Source of the DNA: Capitella teleta
Taxonomy: Eukaryota; Annelida; Polychaeta; Capitellidae
Length of the DNA: 64,000 nucleotides
Direction of reading: 5' to 3'
NCBI GenBank assembly: GCA_000328365.1
Contig: KB298831.1
Span: 145,114-209,113 of the forward strand
In this document: piece by piece, positions 19,866 to 32,235 of the stretch
How the letters are laid out: each line of letters opens with the position of its first letter
Position numbering within the stretch: the first letter of the stretch is position 1
Program-made: the position numbers and the translations under genes
Notes under the pieces: model-generated
The model's input: only the letters and a program-made list of their open reading frames with translations
Told to the model about the DNA's origin: nothing
The model's database searches: none

Positions 19866-22139
19866 CCTTTCACGTGTCCACAACGAATACTGCGGAGATG
19901 GTCAAAACCAATGATGTAGAGTCCATATCATTGGTCAAAACACTTAAAAGCAATTGCAAAGATAAATGCAAAACTTTGTAAACGCCGTCAATGTTGAAAT
20001 AATCCTCCGTGGATTTAGCGGGACAATAGAATTCTTAACTCAGGTGTCAACTTCAAGTTAAGGCAAACTCAACCTCCATATCGGCAAGCGGTGTCAGTGA
20101 GTGCATTGACGGTCTAAGTCTATATAAGCATACAAATGAATTCTATTTTGCCTAGTTACTGCATTTCCTGCTGACGGTATTATCAATGCATGTATATCCT
20201 GAATCGGCGTCGCTTCAAATCGTCATAGCACTGGATGTAACACAATGATTATACATGTATCTGGAGAATATCTCTGACATATTCATCCATGTTAAATTTG
20301 TTTGCATGTACGTACAAATACAGAGTGGACCAAAAGTAGTCTATCCACTCCATGTTATAAACAAAACTTTAAACTTTGCTAAAATTTATCCAGTATTCAA
20401 AAACATTAATACTTGATATGGGTTGACTAGGTTATTATGTACTCATTTAAACAAATAAATCGAATTAAACGTTAAAAATATTTTGAATGGGGAGGAACAT
20501 TTAATTGCGAGTGGAGTAGTAAGTGATCACGAAGAGCTTCTGTGCGCGTAATCAGGTGTGCGAAAACCCGGGATAAATAGCCAAAATATCATAGCACATT
20601 TCCATCAAATGCAGGATTCATATAGCACGTTGAAAAGTTTAACGTTTACTTTCTTTCTTTTCAATCATAATAATAATAATTTTTATTTGAGTTCGGGTTT
20701 TGGGTACCCTCGGATTACAATGTAAACTTGTATAAGGATACCCAAGAGATTGTAAATTTATACTTTAAATATTGTTTTCAATTGTACAGGGTGGGATATA
20801 CTACAACAAACTTAAATGGAAATAACTACAAACAAATACCAACAAAGAAAGCAGGGGAAATTTACGCACCAAATTCAACAGATAACACAGAAGTCTCTCG
20901 CCTCGCACACACGCTCTGCTCCCTTCCTCAAAACTAAACACTTTATTCTTTGCTCTTTACTTTTACATGGCACATACGCACGTGTCGGATTAAAAACTCA
21001 TTATAAATAGTACTTACTTTAAACCTTTATAGATATACGAATAACAACACAATGATGGTAAAATTAAACATATATATACATTCATGATAATTCCACCCTG
21101 TAACAAATATATATTAATGTGGATAATAATGATTACAATGTTGCAGGCCGTGGCTGTCATCAGAGTCCTCCGTAGAGAGTGATGACTTTCACAATGTGAT
21201 TAAATGATTTACAGGTCCGCGTTTGGTATAGCATAATGGGCTTATATTCACCATACTCATAAAATGCTTTCACTTAACGCCAACCTTTTAGTTCAATCTA
21301 TTATTGTGTGGCATGAATTTCAAGTGCATGTAGTGTCGACTAAAATAAACGATGCAACATAGTATTTATACATGCATGTCATAATAATTATCATTCCATA
21401 ACATTTAAAAATGTTTCAAATCATTATTATCACCATAACTATTACCGCCAAATGTGGAAATATCACGGAAGGATGAGTGCACTCTATTAGATGAGATAAA
21501 TCGGCTTAAAGGTTGATGAAATTGAACTAGAAATCATAGGAATGCTAGCTATAGATGCGATCACCCCAACCACTGAATGACCTAAATCGGTCATCTCATT
21601 CTCGCTTGCCATCATATGCCTAATCCTCTCGATTATGCCATTAAATTTTGACTTCCTCCAAAAGTATTATTCTGATGACATTCGCTTTCCTCTGAGGAAA
21701 ACTCTGCTAATAGAATTCCTATCTGATCTGATTTCACATCCGGGGTCCGTTCCAGCCACTACAGCTAGGGGCTGACGAAATGGACACATGGGGAATGACC
21801 TTCGTGGAACTCCAGTCAGCATTTAAATCAGTTGGAGGCGCGTCCAACTTTGTCTCCATACATTGGCCTCCAGTGCCTGAATTGAGCGATAGTTCTCCAC
21901 CACCCATGACGTTTTTGACGTTTTTTGACGCTTAAATCTATATTAAATTGAAATTTACATCCAGTGATCGAGGAATCGTCACACAGGGATACAAACTGGC
22001 TGATGTGATGTCATATGGAAGTCAATAATATGCGAAGACTGAAGAACAAAGGAATTATCACGAGTCCTCTTTTAATATATATGATAATACAGCTGGGTTC
22101 CAGTCGCATCAATATTCACTATCGTACATCGGGGGCCTG

Positions 22140-22808
22140 GGGCCGATCCCAGAAAGGAACTTAAGTGGTAAAACAAAGTTCAGGGGGAGTTAAGTTGACT
22201 AAAACGATTCCAGAAACAAACTTAAGTCCTCTAGACCCTGCAAAACTTAAGTGACCTCTCCACCTGACTTAAATCAAACTTAGTGAATTCAAGATGGCGC
22301 CGATCAGAAGACGCCGGATTAATGCTATTGTGTCAACACCTAGAAGGAGCCTTCCAGACAGGAGCAATGCTCTGGAAGGCCTCCCAGAAGACACCATCCC
22401 TGGTGCGTCGAAAAAGATTTAACGCAGATGGGATTTTGTTTTTGTTTTTATTTCTCAGCGTGAAAACATTATGACTGTAAAGCGGAAAAAAGAGCACTTG
22501 TTGCGTTATGATTAAGCATCAACGATGTTATACACTCGCATTTCGCGTTTATGATGCTTTCGTTTTCGATAAAGTTTTGGAAAGATCATAAACAGTTCAT
22601 AAAAGTCATGTTGTAAGGTACGTTTACCAAATGAAATTTCCCGCCTTGTCTTATACATTCCTTCGCAAATAGCCAAATCCGATTTACGCTACTTAAGTTA
22701 TGTTCATCTAAAATGCGTTTGTGGAATCGACTTAGCTTGAAAACATAACTTAACGCCTGGAGGACTTAACTTAAGTCCCAAAGTTAAGTTTCTTTCTGGA
22801 ATCGGCTC
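22140..22808. mobile_element. Harbinger-like DNA transposon derivative (MITE, about 670 bp)
   Basis: The ends are inverted repeats: the left end starts GGGCCGATCCCAGAAAGG and the complement of the right end starts GAGCCGATTCCAGAAAG, with more AACTTAAG-type repeats inside both ends. Flanking CTG trinucleotides (22137-22139 and 22809-22811) fit the 3 bp CWG duplications known for some Harbinger families. An internal short frame starting at 22293 (MAPIRRRRINAI, then RRSLPDRSNALEGLPEDTI) resembles the N-terminal region of Harbinger transposases, then ends. The element therefore looks like an internally deleted copy that cannot move by itself. Confidence 0.7.
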
Positions 22809-23189
22809 CTGGTGGTCTTCTTGTGGGCCATTAATTTTAGGAACAATGTAGGCTACCATACTATATCTCGATAAGGGTGTTACACTATTAAAGAATTATT
22901 AAGAAACTATTATTTGGCACCGTATAACACACGCTAGTGTTGGTGTGCCGTAAAACACCAATTTCCTTTCTCGATAAGGATTATTATGTACATTTTTGTT
23001 ATACAGTATAATGAATCGACGATGGACTTTCATTTTCTGTAATTTGAGCCAATATATCTATAACGTATTCCATTAAATGCTGCCTTCCTGAATGAGCACC
23101 AACATTTTTATCTCTTCTTCCGTTCGAGAAGATCGTCGTTCGATTTGCTGAATCACCTTGCTGCTATTATTTGACTTAAACTCTACTTT

Positions 23190-24409
23190 GTGACACCTCC
23201 ACTAACCATCCCCGCCCGGTTGATCCTCCGTTTCACCGCCGCCTGGTTTTCGACGCAGTGCACGAGCTCTCTCATCCAGGCATTCGAGCCACCAAGAAGA
23301 TGCTGGCAGAACGTTACCTGTGGCATCGCATGGCATCGGATGTCGCTCGGTGGTGTCGCAGCTGCACTGCTTGTCAGTCAACCAAGGTTCCGTATCATGT
23401 GAAGTCAGCAGTGCAGCGCATTCCCATTCCAGACGCCCCCTTCCGTCATGTGCATTGTTGGCCCTCTGCCGCCCTCGGGAGGTTTCACCCACTTGTTAAC
23501 AGCCATGGACCGGCATCACAGATGCATGGCCTGAGATTTTTCCGCTCCGAAGAACCACCGAGTGTGCATTTCCTTTCGGGATGGGTGTCTCGATATGGAC
23601 TGCCCACCGACATGACCAGTGACCGTGGCCCTCAGTTCACCTCCGCTCTGTGGCAGCACTCGGCAGACACCTTGGGTATGTCCGTCCGTCAAGCCACAGC
23701 CTACAATCCGGAACCCAACGGCCTTCTGGAGAGATGCCATCGGTCGTCCAATGAATCTCTTTGGGCTCGATTAAACTCCTCAGCATGGATACAGCAACTT
23801 CCCTGGGTGATGCTGGGGTTGAGGATGACCCCCAAGGTCGACTTCCTGATCTCGCCTAGCTGCAGACATAATCTTTCGTTCGCGCCTGCGTCTGCCAGGC
23901 GACGTGGTGCCTCCTCGTGGTTTGCAGGAGGTACCAGAAGTGCCTCGTTTGCTCGCTCACCACCACACTCGACCTGTTGCCGCGCCGAAGGCCCTTCTCA
24001 GCGCTCCCTTCGTTTGGGTCCGTGTTGATGGTCACCGCAAGCCGCTGGACGGCCCGTACACGTGATTTCAGGAGCAGCAAAGTTCTTCACACTGGATCTC
24101 AACGGCCGCCAGGACAGCGTCTCAATTGACCGTCTCAAGCCTGTGGACACTCCGCCAAGGACACTCAATCAAATTACACGACGCGGAGTGGTCGAATTAG
24201 CATCCGTCCTTCTCGTTTTCCATAAGGGGGGAAACCATGTGGCGACCTTGTCAGTGAAATCGCGCTATTTCCATGTCCTCAGATTAGCTCGACAGAACAA
24301 CTCAAAGAATCAAATGAGTCACGTATTTCTATGTATATAAGGGCTTGTCAGCGATAATAAATATCAGTCTGCACATGAAACTCTCTTTGGCCTTCTCGAC
24401 GTCGCCACA
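23190..24409 (+). mobile_element. Ty3/Gypsy retroelement fossil: integrase region and 3' LTR
   Basis: This is a 5'-lacking remnant of a Ty3/Gypsy-type LTR retrotransposon. The integrase zinc-binding module is visible (HELSHPGIRATKK then CRSCTACQ), followed by catalytic-core sequence. A purine-rich tract (24225-24234) precedes a 172 bp LTR (24238-24409) that starts TGTGGCGAC, ends GTCGCCACA and has a TATA-like box and polyadenylation motif. The copy is broken by several disruptions and lacks its 5' half, so it is inactive. The protein is still easily recognised, which suggests moderate age. Confidence 0.8.
24238..24409 (+). repeat. 3' LTR of the Ty3/Gypsy fossil
   Basis: It is 172 bp, bounded by TG...CA within the short inverted repeat TGTGGCGAC/GTCGCCACA. 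It follows a polypurine tract and contains TATATAAGG and AATAAATA motifs. No matching 5' LTR is visible in the window. Confidence 0.7.
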
Positions 24410-24770
24410 ACGTATGCGCCCTAATATTATACGTAATCATAACGTTCGGAGAAAATTATGATTTCTCTATTCCGGACATCGACATTTTATTAATACTTAT
24501 TAGTTATTCTACTCAGAATAACTGAAAATATCAGTTGCATCTTCTAGAATTTTGTCTTATCATTTGTTGTTAAAATTGTGATTTTTTTTCCCCCATCAAA
24601 TGGGTGTACTCAGCCCTGGGAGGACGTTTTCTTCATTTGTGGCTCTGAAACTCGAAATTCTTAACTTTTGAGAGATCTGGGGAAGATTTTTAAGGGTCCT
24701 GAATAAGATACTTTTTTTTTTTGGCCTAACACTCTTATACTCTATACATATACTCTTAAGATTGGCACTA

Positions 24771-26459
24771 GGAGGCACCGAATAGCACAGTGGGTTAAAT
24801 CGCTGTCTGCAATCCTATGCCGACCGTAGAGGTCGGGGTCCCGGGTTCGAGACCCGATCAGGCCACGGGCGTTATGATTGTGAATAATAATTATAATTTC
24901 GTCCAGAAGACATGCTATCTGTAGTTGTTGTACCCGTAATCAAAGACAAGGCAGGTAAAATAAATAGTCGATACAATTATCGTCCTATTGCTTTAGCCAG
25001 TATTATGTCCAAATTAATTGAGCGTATCTTACTTAAACGTGCAGAAGACACATTCATGACTGTTGATAATCAGTTTGGTTTTAAACCAAAACATGGCACT
25101 GATATGTGTATCTATGCCTTAAAAGAAGTACTACACACATATAATGCTTTGAACAGTACAGTGTTTCCTACCTTCCTAGATGCATCCAAAGCATTTGATC
25201 GGGTCAGCCATGGCAAGCTGTTTAGGAAGTTACAGCAGAGAGGAGTCTCCTCATATATCATTCGCTTACTTGTTTTTTGGTACTCACAGCAGACTATGGT
25301 TATACGCTGGGGTGATACCATGTCTACTTCGTTTCATGTCAGCAATGGAGTAAGGCAGGAAGGTATACTCTCCCCCTTCTTATTTAACGTTTACATGGAT
25401 TAGATGGTTTATCTATTAATTTGAATGAATGTCCAACAGGGTGTTATGCTGGGTCTCTTAAGATCAACCACCTTATGTATGCTGACGATCTAGTCGTCTT
25501 AAGTCCATATTCTGCTGGCCTCCAGCAACTTTTGAATATTTGAACTGAATATGGTGCTGAATTTGACATTAAATATAATGCTGTAAAAAGCAATGTCATG
25601 ATAGTGCAATGTAAGGGCAATACACAAACTGTTTTCCCTGACTTTTATTTGTGCAATAAAATAATGAATGTTTGTCATGATACCAAATATTTGGGTCATA
25701 TTATTTGTGATGATTTGTCTGATCACGCTGATATAAACCGTCAACGTCGGAAGCTATACGTTCAGGGAAATACTTTGGCTAGAAAGTTTTTTATGTGTAC
25801 ACCTGATGTGAAAGTCCAACTATTCAGAACATACTGCTCATGAATGTATACTTCGTATCTCTGGTGTCATTACAAAGTGGCTTCTATACGCAAATTGTAT
25901 ATAGCTTACAATGATGCATTGCGCATTTTATTACGTGTGCCTAGATATCTTAGTGCTACAAAAATGTTTGTTGAAGTTAATGTTCCTGGTCCTTTGCCTG
26001 CCCTACGAAATATAATGCACCGCTTTATATGTCGGCTGAATAAGCCATCTAACAGCATTATATCTGCACTAGGTAATACGACATTGAGTGCGGTATCTTT
26101 AAATTCCAAAATTTGGCGTTTTTGGAATAAGTGTCTGTCATTTAGCAGCAATATGATTCTTTATTGACGTGTTCTTTGTTTTTCTATGTACATCTAATGC
26201 TTGTTTCTTTCACATTTTCCTTTTTACCTGTTTGCATGGACCATTGAGTCCGAATAAAAGTTTTTGAATTTGAATTTGAATTTGAATAATTGTAATCCGT
26301 TATGATTGTAATTCTTCGGTGACTCTGCAGTGCTGCCCAACTGCGTAACAAGGCCGGGCGCTGTGTACTACTCTCTATGATGGTATGCAGGATAAAGAAC
26401 CCTTATCACCCGAATGGGTTGGGTGGAGCCGTAAAACCCCATCACTCACTCACTCACTC
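24771..26459 (+). mobile_element. Second SINE copy, split by a LINE; 16 bp target duplication
   Basis: The tRNA-like head (24771 to about 24884) has an A box (TAGCACAGTGGGTT) and a B box (GGTTCGAGACC). The body and a CTCA-repeat tail resume at about 26299-26459. The whole is flanked by near-identical repeats CTTAAGATTGGCACTA (24755-24770) and CTTAAGATTGACACTA (26460-26475). The SINE therefore inserted first and the LINE entered it later. The body closely resembles the 19 kb copy. Confidence 0.85.
24885..26298 (+). mobile_element. 5'-truncated LINE (CR1/Rex1/Jockey-type reverse transcriptase) nested in the SINE
   Basis: The translated sequence includes SRYNYRPIALASIMSKLIER, FLDASKAFDRVSHGKLFRKL, SNGVRQEGILSPFLFNVYMD and HLMYADDLVVLSP, the core motifs of a non-LTR reverse transcriptase, with a C-terminal part after it (VASIRKLYIAYNDALRILLR). 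The endonuclease region is missing, as expected from 5' truncation on insertion. The reading frame has stops at about 25401 and 25541 and another near 25841, so it is inactive. The 3' end carries TTTGAA-type short repeats (26253-26287) as in CR1-related elements. GTTATGATTGT-type duplications at 24871 and 26299 flank it. Confidence 0.88.
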
Positions 26460-26933
26460 CTTAAGATTGACACTAAGAATACGCGTAAAATATCAGATTC
26501 AAGTTTTGCACCCGATCTGAGAATTTGTGTGTGGATTCCACCATAGAGCATGCTAGAAGCTCACATGACCAGCGTACTCTGTCAATATAAAAAAAAAGGG
26601 GAAAAAAAAAAAACAAAAAAACATATCGAAAACAGTCAGACGAAAAACCATTGTTAAAAGTGAATAAAATTGAAAATCACAGTACACTTATTTTTGTTTG
26701 CAGTTGGGTAACATTAAAAATCATAGGTTAAAGTTCAAGGACGGATTTAAAAGTTCACAAGAGTATCACAATATTATTGCGCAGTCACAAGTTTTGTCAG
26801 AATTGGATAGAAGGTAAAATTCACTCGGTTATATTATCAAATCTATAGTAAAATAAAATGCAAAGGGAATGATTAAAAGCATGCTGAGTTCGCATATCAA
26901 ATGCGACTTAAAAGGCAACATGGCAAATCCGGC
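26460..26933. other. Spacer between LINE/SINE and the mesothelin-like gene 3' end
   Basis: About 470 bp, AT-rich, with an A-rich run at 26589-26622. It should contain the 3' UTR of the minus-strand gene ending at 26934. I see no other gene here. Confidence 0.5.
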
Positions 26934-27004
26934 TCAAAGAAGGAACACGAGCTGGTTCCCCACAAGTAGCAGAACTATCAGGTTCAGTGACATTGGCATC
27001 GCAC
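26934..27004 (-). CDS. Mesothelin-like gene: last exon, GPI-anchor signal
   Basis: Spliced in phase 1, it reads ..SAMPMSLNLIVLLLVGNQL and ends VFLL and a stop. Small residues (NRASA) followed by a hydrophobic stretch at the extreme C-terminus are the hallmark of a GPI-attachment signal. Mesothelin and otoancorin are GPI-anchored too, which supports this reading. Confidence 0.75.
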
Positions 27005-30000
27005 CTGAAAATGGAAGCGTTAGATTGATACAACAAGGTGTAGTCCCCCACTCACTGGCTCGGTTGCCGAAGAGGCTGGAAAACACATCTCCCAGGTCGC
27101 TCTTGATGCTCTCAGCCAGATTACTGATTACGTCTTTGACGTCATCACTCAGAGAACCTAACTGCTCAGTTGTGATGGCTGCGATCTGCTGAGGACTGAA
27201 GAATGCAAACTGCTCTTCAGTGAAACCCTGTCATGCATAACACAGGAGATACAGATGAGTGAATTTCGAAGAATTGCTAGTATACGCGTACGGCAAATTC
27301 TGTGTGTGGAATCTTTGGAATTGTCCATGGCCGGATGTTCTCGATTTGCTCCCTGCTCAAAGTCATGATTTCGGCTTTGCTGAGCCCACCTGAGAAGCAA
27401 TCGTGAGGACAGGTGACCACCTCCGGCGCTGATCTCACCTATGACCCCTCCGACGGTCTCCACCGTACCAGGCGTCCACTTGGTCACATCATCCCCGAAA
27501 CAGGCTTTCGCGTGCTGAGCCCAGCTCTGCAGCTGACTGGCCTCGCAGGCTTCCTCCAGGCCGATATCTTCAGCTGCATGGCTGAAAACGACTAGTCATC
27601 TCTGCTGTTAACACATTCAGCTGCACTGACCAATACTCTTCTGACATAATTTCCTCGATGTGCTGAGAATGAGCGCCACACACCAATTGACCCAAATTGC
27701 TCAGGTCAGCGCGGTCTATGAGGGAAGCATTGTTCTCCTTGGCGTTCTTCAGGAACTCTTTGAAAACTACAGATAACTGAAATCCAAGGGCATTGATCGA
27801 AGAAATGAATCATTGGCGGATTGCTGACCTTATCTGAAGTCCACAGTCCGGTTGATCCCATGCTGATGATGGCATCGGCGTTGCTGAACTCCAACAGAGC
27901 AAGATCAGACGTCGTTAATCCGGACACAATTCCTCCTAGTTCAATCAATTGGGAGCTGCTCCAAGCGCTCACATCGCCGTACACCTGCAAACCAAGCAAT
28001 GTTTATTATGCATGTAGTAGTTATCGTGCAATCACCTTCTTGGCCCGTCCAGCTAGTGCAGCGTACTGCTCTTGTGTGAGTCCTTCTACAACACCCAGAA
28101 CGTCGAGGCAAGAGGTGAATTCTTCATCCGATAAAGTTTCAAGTTCACTTGCGTCCAAAGCAGACAGTGCGCTGTTTTCCAGAAGTCGAATTTCTTTGCA
28201 CGTGAGTCCTAATCGTAACAAAAAATGTAGTAAAAGTAACTGAATAATACATCAATGTCTGTAGCAGATGCTCAACTATTGGTGTACAACTAAACCAGGT
28301 TTATGATGGAAACAAGATTACCGCTGGTAGAGCGTCTCTTTCGCTTGGAGGATGATTGGCAATAACGTCGCTCGGCGGCCATCAGGACGCTGACGATTTT
28401 CTCTCTTGGTAACACATCCGTCGAGCACTGAGATCCCCCTTTGAAGCCATGGAAGAGAGATCGAAGGTTGTTGTACTGGTCAAGTCGCCACCAGCCAATA
28501 TCCAAACTTTCCAGCACACCACACAACTCACTCTGCAAATGAACGATGAATGCATGACAATGTATTGGCGGAGCGAACCTTTGGTAATTCTTCCAGTTCT
28601 GCTTCTGATAGCTGGTCAAGCAGAGTTCCGTACTTTCTTATGTTATTCTTGCTAGTCAATCTATGGAAGAAAAGCGGTTTAAGTATCATTTGCAGAACTT
28701 TGAACATTATTTTACGGATAGTTGTCTTTCAAGCAGTTGTAAAGTGCCTTCCTGGCAGAACAGTTCGTCATTCGCTGAGCCAGGCATTCGGAAAACTCCC
28801 CCGCTTTGGCGCATGATAAGGCTGAAGAGTCGTCTCCGACAGTGAAGTCACCGGCTTCAATTACAGTGCAGGGGCCTCCGATGCCATCATCACTTTGACA
28901 ACATAACTTGTTGATGTTGGCGTCACCAGGGGGCTATGAAACGAAAGTGAGCAAGCGGCTAAGACAGAAGCTCCTACTCACCGAGAGGCAGAAGTCGAGT
29001 AGAGCGTGGACGTTACTTCTAAGGCTTCGCGTCAAAGAATGTGATTCGACGGCCTCACAAAGCTCCTGCTGGGAACCAAGCTTTGTCAACTGAGAGACCC
29101 TGTAAGATGACGTAAAATATGGAAGTTGATCTAAGATCTCGATCCGCTTACGTGAGTTCAGGCAGGATGCAAGCGAAATTTACGCTTATGTCTATATTGG
29201 GGACATCATCCGTCAAAGAGTCTATTTTTTGTTTGGTACACGAGACGATCTCTTTGAACTAAAACGAAGAGACAACGTGAGCAGCAGAATGGATGGGTCG
29301 TTGGCACTGACGGTCTGATCTCCCGTAAATGGTTCAGAAAGGCATAGAATTTTAACCAAATGGGACAAATCACTCAGGGACATCCTTTCGTCGGAGCAAA
29401 GACTCTTTATTCCATCACTAGAAGCACTTTGTATAAAATTGCCGCAACTCTGCTGTGCTTCCTCCAACGACAGATCATTTCCAGCGCACATTGTGTACAA
29501 TTCAGCTCCCTGAGGAATGCGATAAAATGCGTTCCCAATAATGAAAATACATAGAGACAAACCATTCCTCTGCCTGGCTGACCGTGAAGTTGGTTGAAAA
29601 GGGGTTTAAGAGTTTGAGTTGGGATTTCGTGCATTGTGTAGGGGTCCATAGCTCCTGTATTGATCAACTGCACCATGGTTTCAGATTCAACTGATGCCAG
29701 TTGGCTGGTGTTGAACTGAAAATATGTTTAACATGCAAGCTCGAGTATCGTAATCGTAGAAGTCTGATTCACCTTTGAAATAATGTTCACAGCACGCGGT
29801 CGTCGCTTGAGAATCTTCCCCGGTCGCAACTGCAAGAATCTTGTCTTGTAGCTCTCATACATATCGCTACCAGTGAGCAACGTCTGCGCCCATTTGGTGA
29901 CCAGAGTTGAGTTCAGATGCGAAATGTAATCAACAGGTAGGAATCGAAACATCGGTTTGGGGATGGTCTCCATGACGTCTTCATCGTCGGGACTCTTCTT

Positions 30001-32235
30001 ACCACTGTTGGCAACCTCCTGTTTATCAGCCAAATATTTCTCCATGACAACATTCCCCTGCAAGGCACAACATACAAAACTATGGTCGTCAGGTCAATGG
30101 TGCTGACCTGTCTATCAGTCAATGAAGCTTCTTTAAATGCCTCTTGCATGAAGAGCACATCCAGAGTGACCCCTTGGAGGATCTGTTTCAGGTCGTTGGA
30201 TGACACGGAGGGTAGTGCCGCCATGCTGCTGGAGATGGCTCCGGGCAAATCATCCTCATCCACAGTCTTCAGGGCTTTGGTGAACGCCTCACCCATTTCC
30301 TTCAGCTGCCCAATGCAAATGTGAAGCATGAGTCATATAACCATGTGCCTGAACTCACTCCTCGGATGTCGGGTGTGAAATATTCTGACTGCGTCATTTC
30401 CAGAATGTTGTCTTGGGTGAGAAGTTCCCTCGGAAGATCACCGCAAGACGCCAAACTGCAGAGTGAGGGAATTAGCATCGAACTAGCATCGCATACTTAT
30501 AATTATGTGATTGTACATGTGGTAAAAATCCAAGACGTAAATCACATCCGCGCATATTGCCCAACAACTCAGCATATTCCTTGTATATTCCCTCGTGAAA
30601 ATATATCGATGCCTGCTCTATTTGACTCCTTACAGCCGTGGTGCAAACTTTTTCGTATTTTATTTAATCCGTGTGTTTGATGCATTTGCTTATTTTGCTA
30701 TTTTGCACATGCACCCTTCAGCAAATAAAATATATCTATCTTGTAATTTTAATTACTAATTACTGAGACGAAGGTGTTTTTCATAATTTCAATTGCTTTT
30801 TTTTTTTTTTTTCTTTTTTTTCGTAAGCCGGTTGTGTGAAAAGGGTGGTAATATACTCTATAATACTGGTTATACAAATTATACAACCCGGTGGTTACAA
30901 GTTAAGTCATCTCGGCAGTACGATCTAAATACATACGAAAGTAGACAACAATGGTTCGCTATGAAACCTTTGATCTTTCGTTTTCCGAAAGTTATAACCA
31001 TCCTATATTCAGACAACAGTATGCGGGGCTGTTGAGGCATTGAAAGATAGCTATAACAGTACAGTGTATACGGGCATTGTAATGGCGTGCTGTCTGACTT
31101 AATTAAAGCACCGTCATAACTCACGTAAGTCATAACTAATCTACAGCTTCAAGTTTTTAAACTGCTTTCCTAACAGATATGCCGAAACAGATATGCAGCC
31201 ACCGTGTCATTGATAATAAGCTCATTCCTTTCAAGGGATATCTTAGCACGCTTGACCCGATATTTTGAGTGTGTAATGTTAAACAAAATGATGTAATTCA
31301 CCAAATAATAATCTCAGTCAGTTTAAAGCACTCGGGTGACACCCACTTGTGACTGAGTTAACTGTCACACAAGGGGCTTTGGTAAGAACAAAGTGCAATC
31401 AACACAAGTTACATAACTGCTGTTTCATTCCCACTTTCACTCTTGATAAAGCTAAACTATTAGTTTCATAAGCTAACATAAGAGTTTCATATACATACGG
31501 GCTTTGACCGTTGCCCATTCCCCCCCCCCATGATGTAACAATGGGTCATTGGGCTATTCATGCCATGCCCTTTATTTATCTGAACACTTGATTTATGTTC
31601 TTTGATTATTTTTGAGCGCCGCCTACCATGCCTTGATCAATGATCAGTGAAATTATTTTAATACAAACACATTCGATGTGCAATGTATGCACTGAATACA
31701 TGTATACTGCTTTATCACAATTATTACGGTCTCCCCTTTACGCGCTTGACAATTAATCTTCGAAGTTTCAATTGTATTGCTACATTAAAATTCATTCATA
31801 AACTAAATTATTTCTTTGAAAAATATAAGTAATGAAACCATAATATATAAATTATATCAATCTTCACTCATCCCAGTATTATACAGTAGATCGGTGCACA
31901 TTACTGAATTACATATTCTATACGAATTCACAAGATAACTTTACATGTTTGTCGATGGCACTGTTTGAATCGCATTGCATAACACTGACAAAAATTTTGC
32001 TCATCTCTTGGAGCGCAATTCTTATACATTTCTGTCCTGAAATGAACTGCATAGAAGAAATGATGCCCTATAATTACTCTATTTTTGTTTCTAAACTGCA
32101 AATAAACGAAAGATGAACGTACACCGCCAGCACGGATTCGTCTGCTGATTGCTGCTTCTTGACTCGTTCAACAATCGCGTCTTTCGTCTGCGCCCCTGGA
32201 GATCCGTCGAGCAGATTTCGCAGGGTGTCCGCATT
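26934..32235 (-). CDS. Mesothelin-like gene: C-terminal half
   Basis: About 16 exons run from 32235 down to the stop at 26934-26936. They include NADTLRNLLDGSPGAQTKDA, LASCGDLPRELLTQDNILEM, KEMGEAFTKALKTVDEDDLP, a cysteine-rich module (LCCQSDDGIGGPCTVIEAGD at about 28.8-28.9 kb), a multibasic KRKRR, and the conserved terminal repeats. The last internal exon (27056-27227) starts in phase 0 with GFTEEQFAFF, and the final exon (26934-27004) gives the hydrophobic tail. A 51 bp intron separates these two. Exon borders between 28.2 and 30.5 kb are approximate. Confidence 0.8.

Larger units (their letters stand above)
18290..21239. mobile_element. 2.95 kb AT-rich element with 45 bp terminal inverted repeats
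   Basis: The left end (18290-18334, starting CCATTATGGTATACCAAACG) and the reverse complement of the right end (21195-21239) match at 41 of 45 bases. The interior has no meaningful coding capacity. It contains a SINE insertion (19176-19507) and a fragment related to the 54-58 kb inverted-repeat element. I see no obvious target duplication. It is most simply a non-autonomous DNA transposon of unknown family that was later invaded by other repeats. Two unrelated facing repeats are possible but less likely given the match. Confidence 0.6.

Noticed and set aside
24771-24884. tRNA gene call on the SINE head
   Set aside because: A and B boxes are present but the cloverleaf is diverged and the sequence continues into a SINE body with target duplications.
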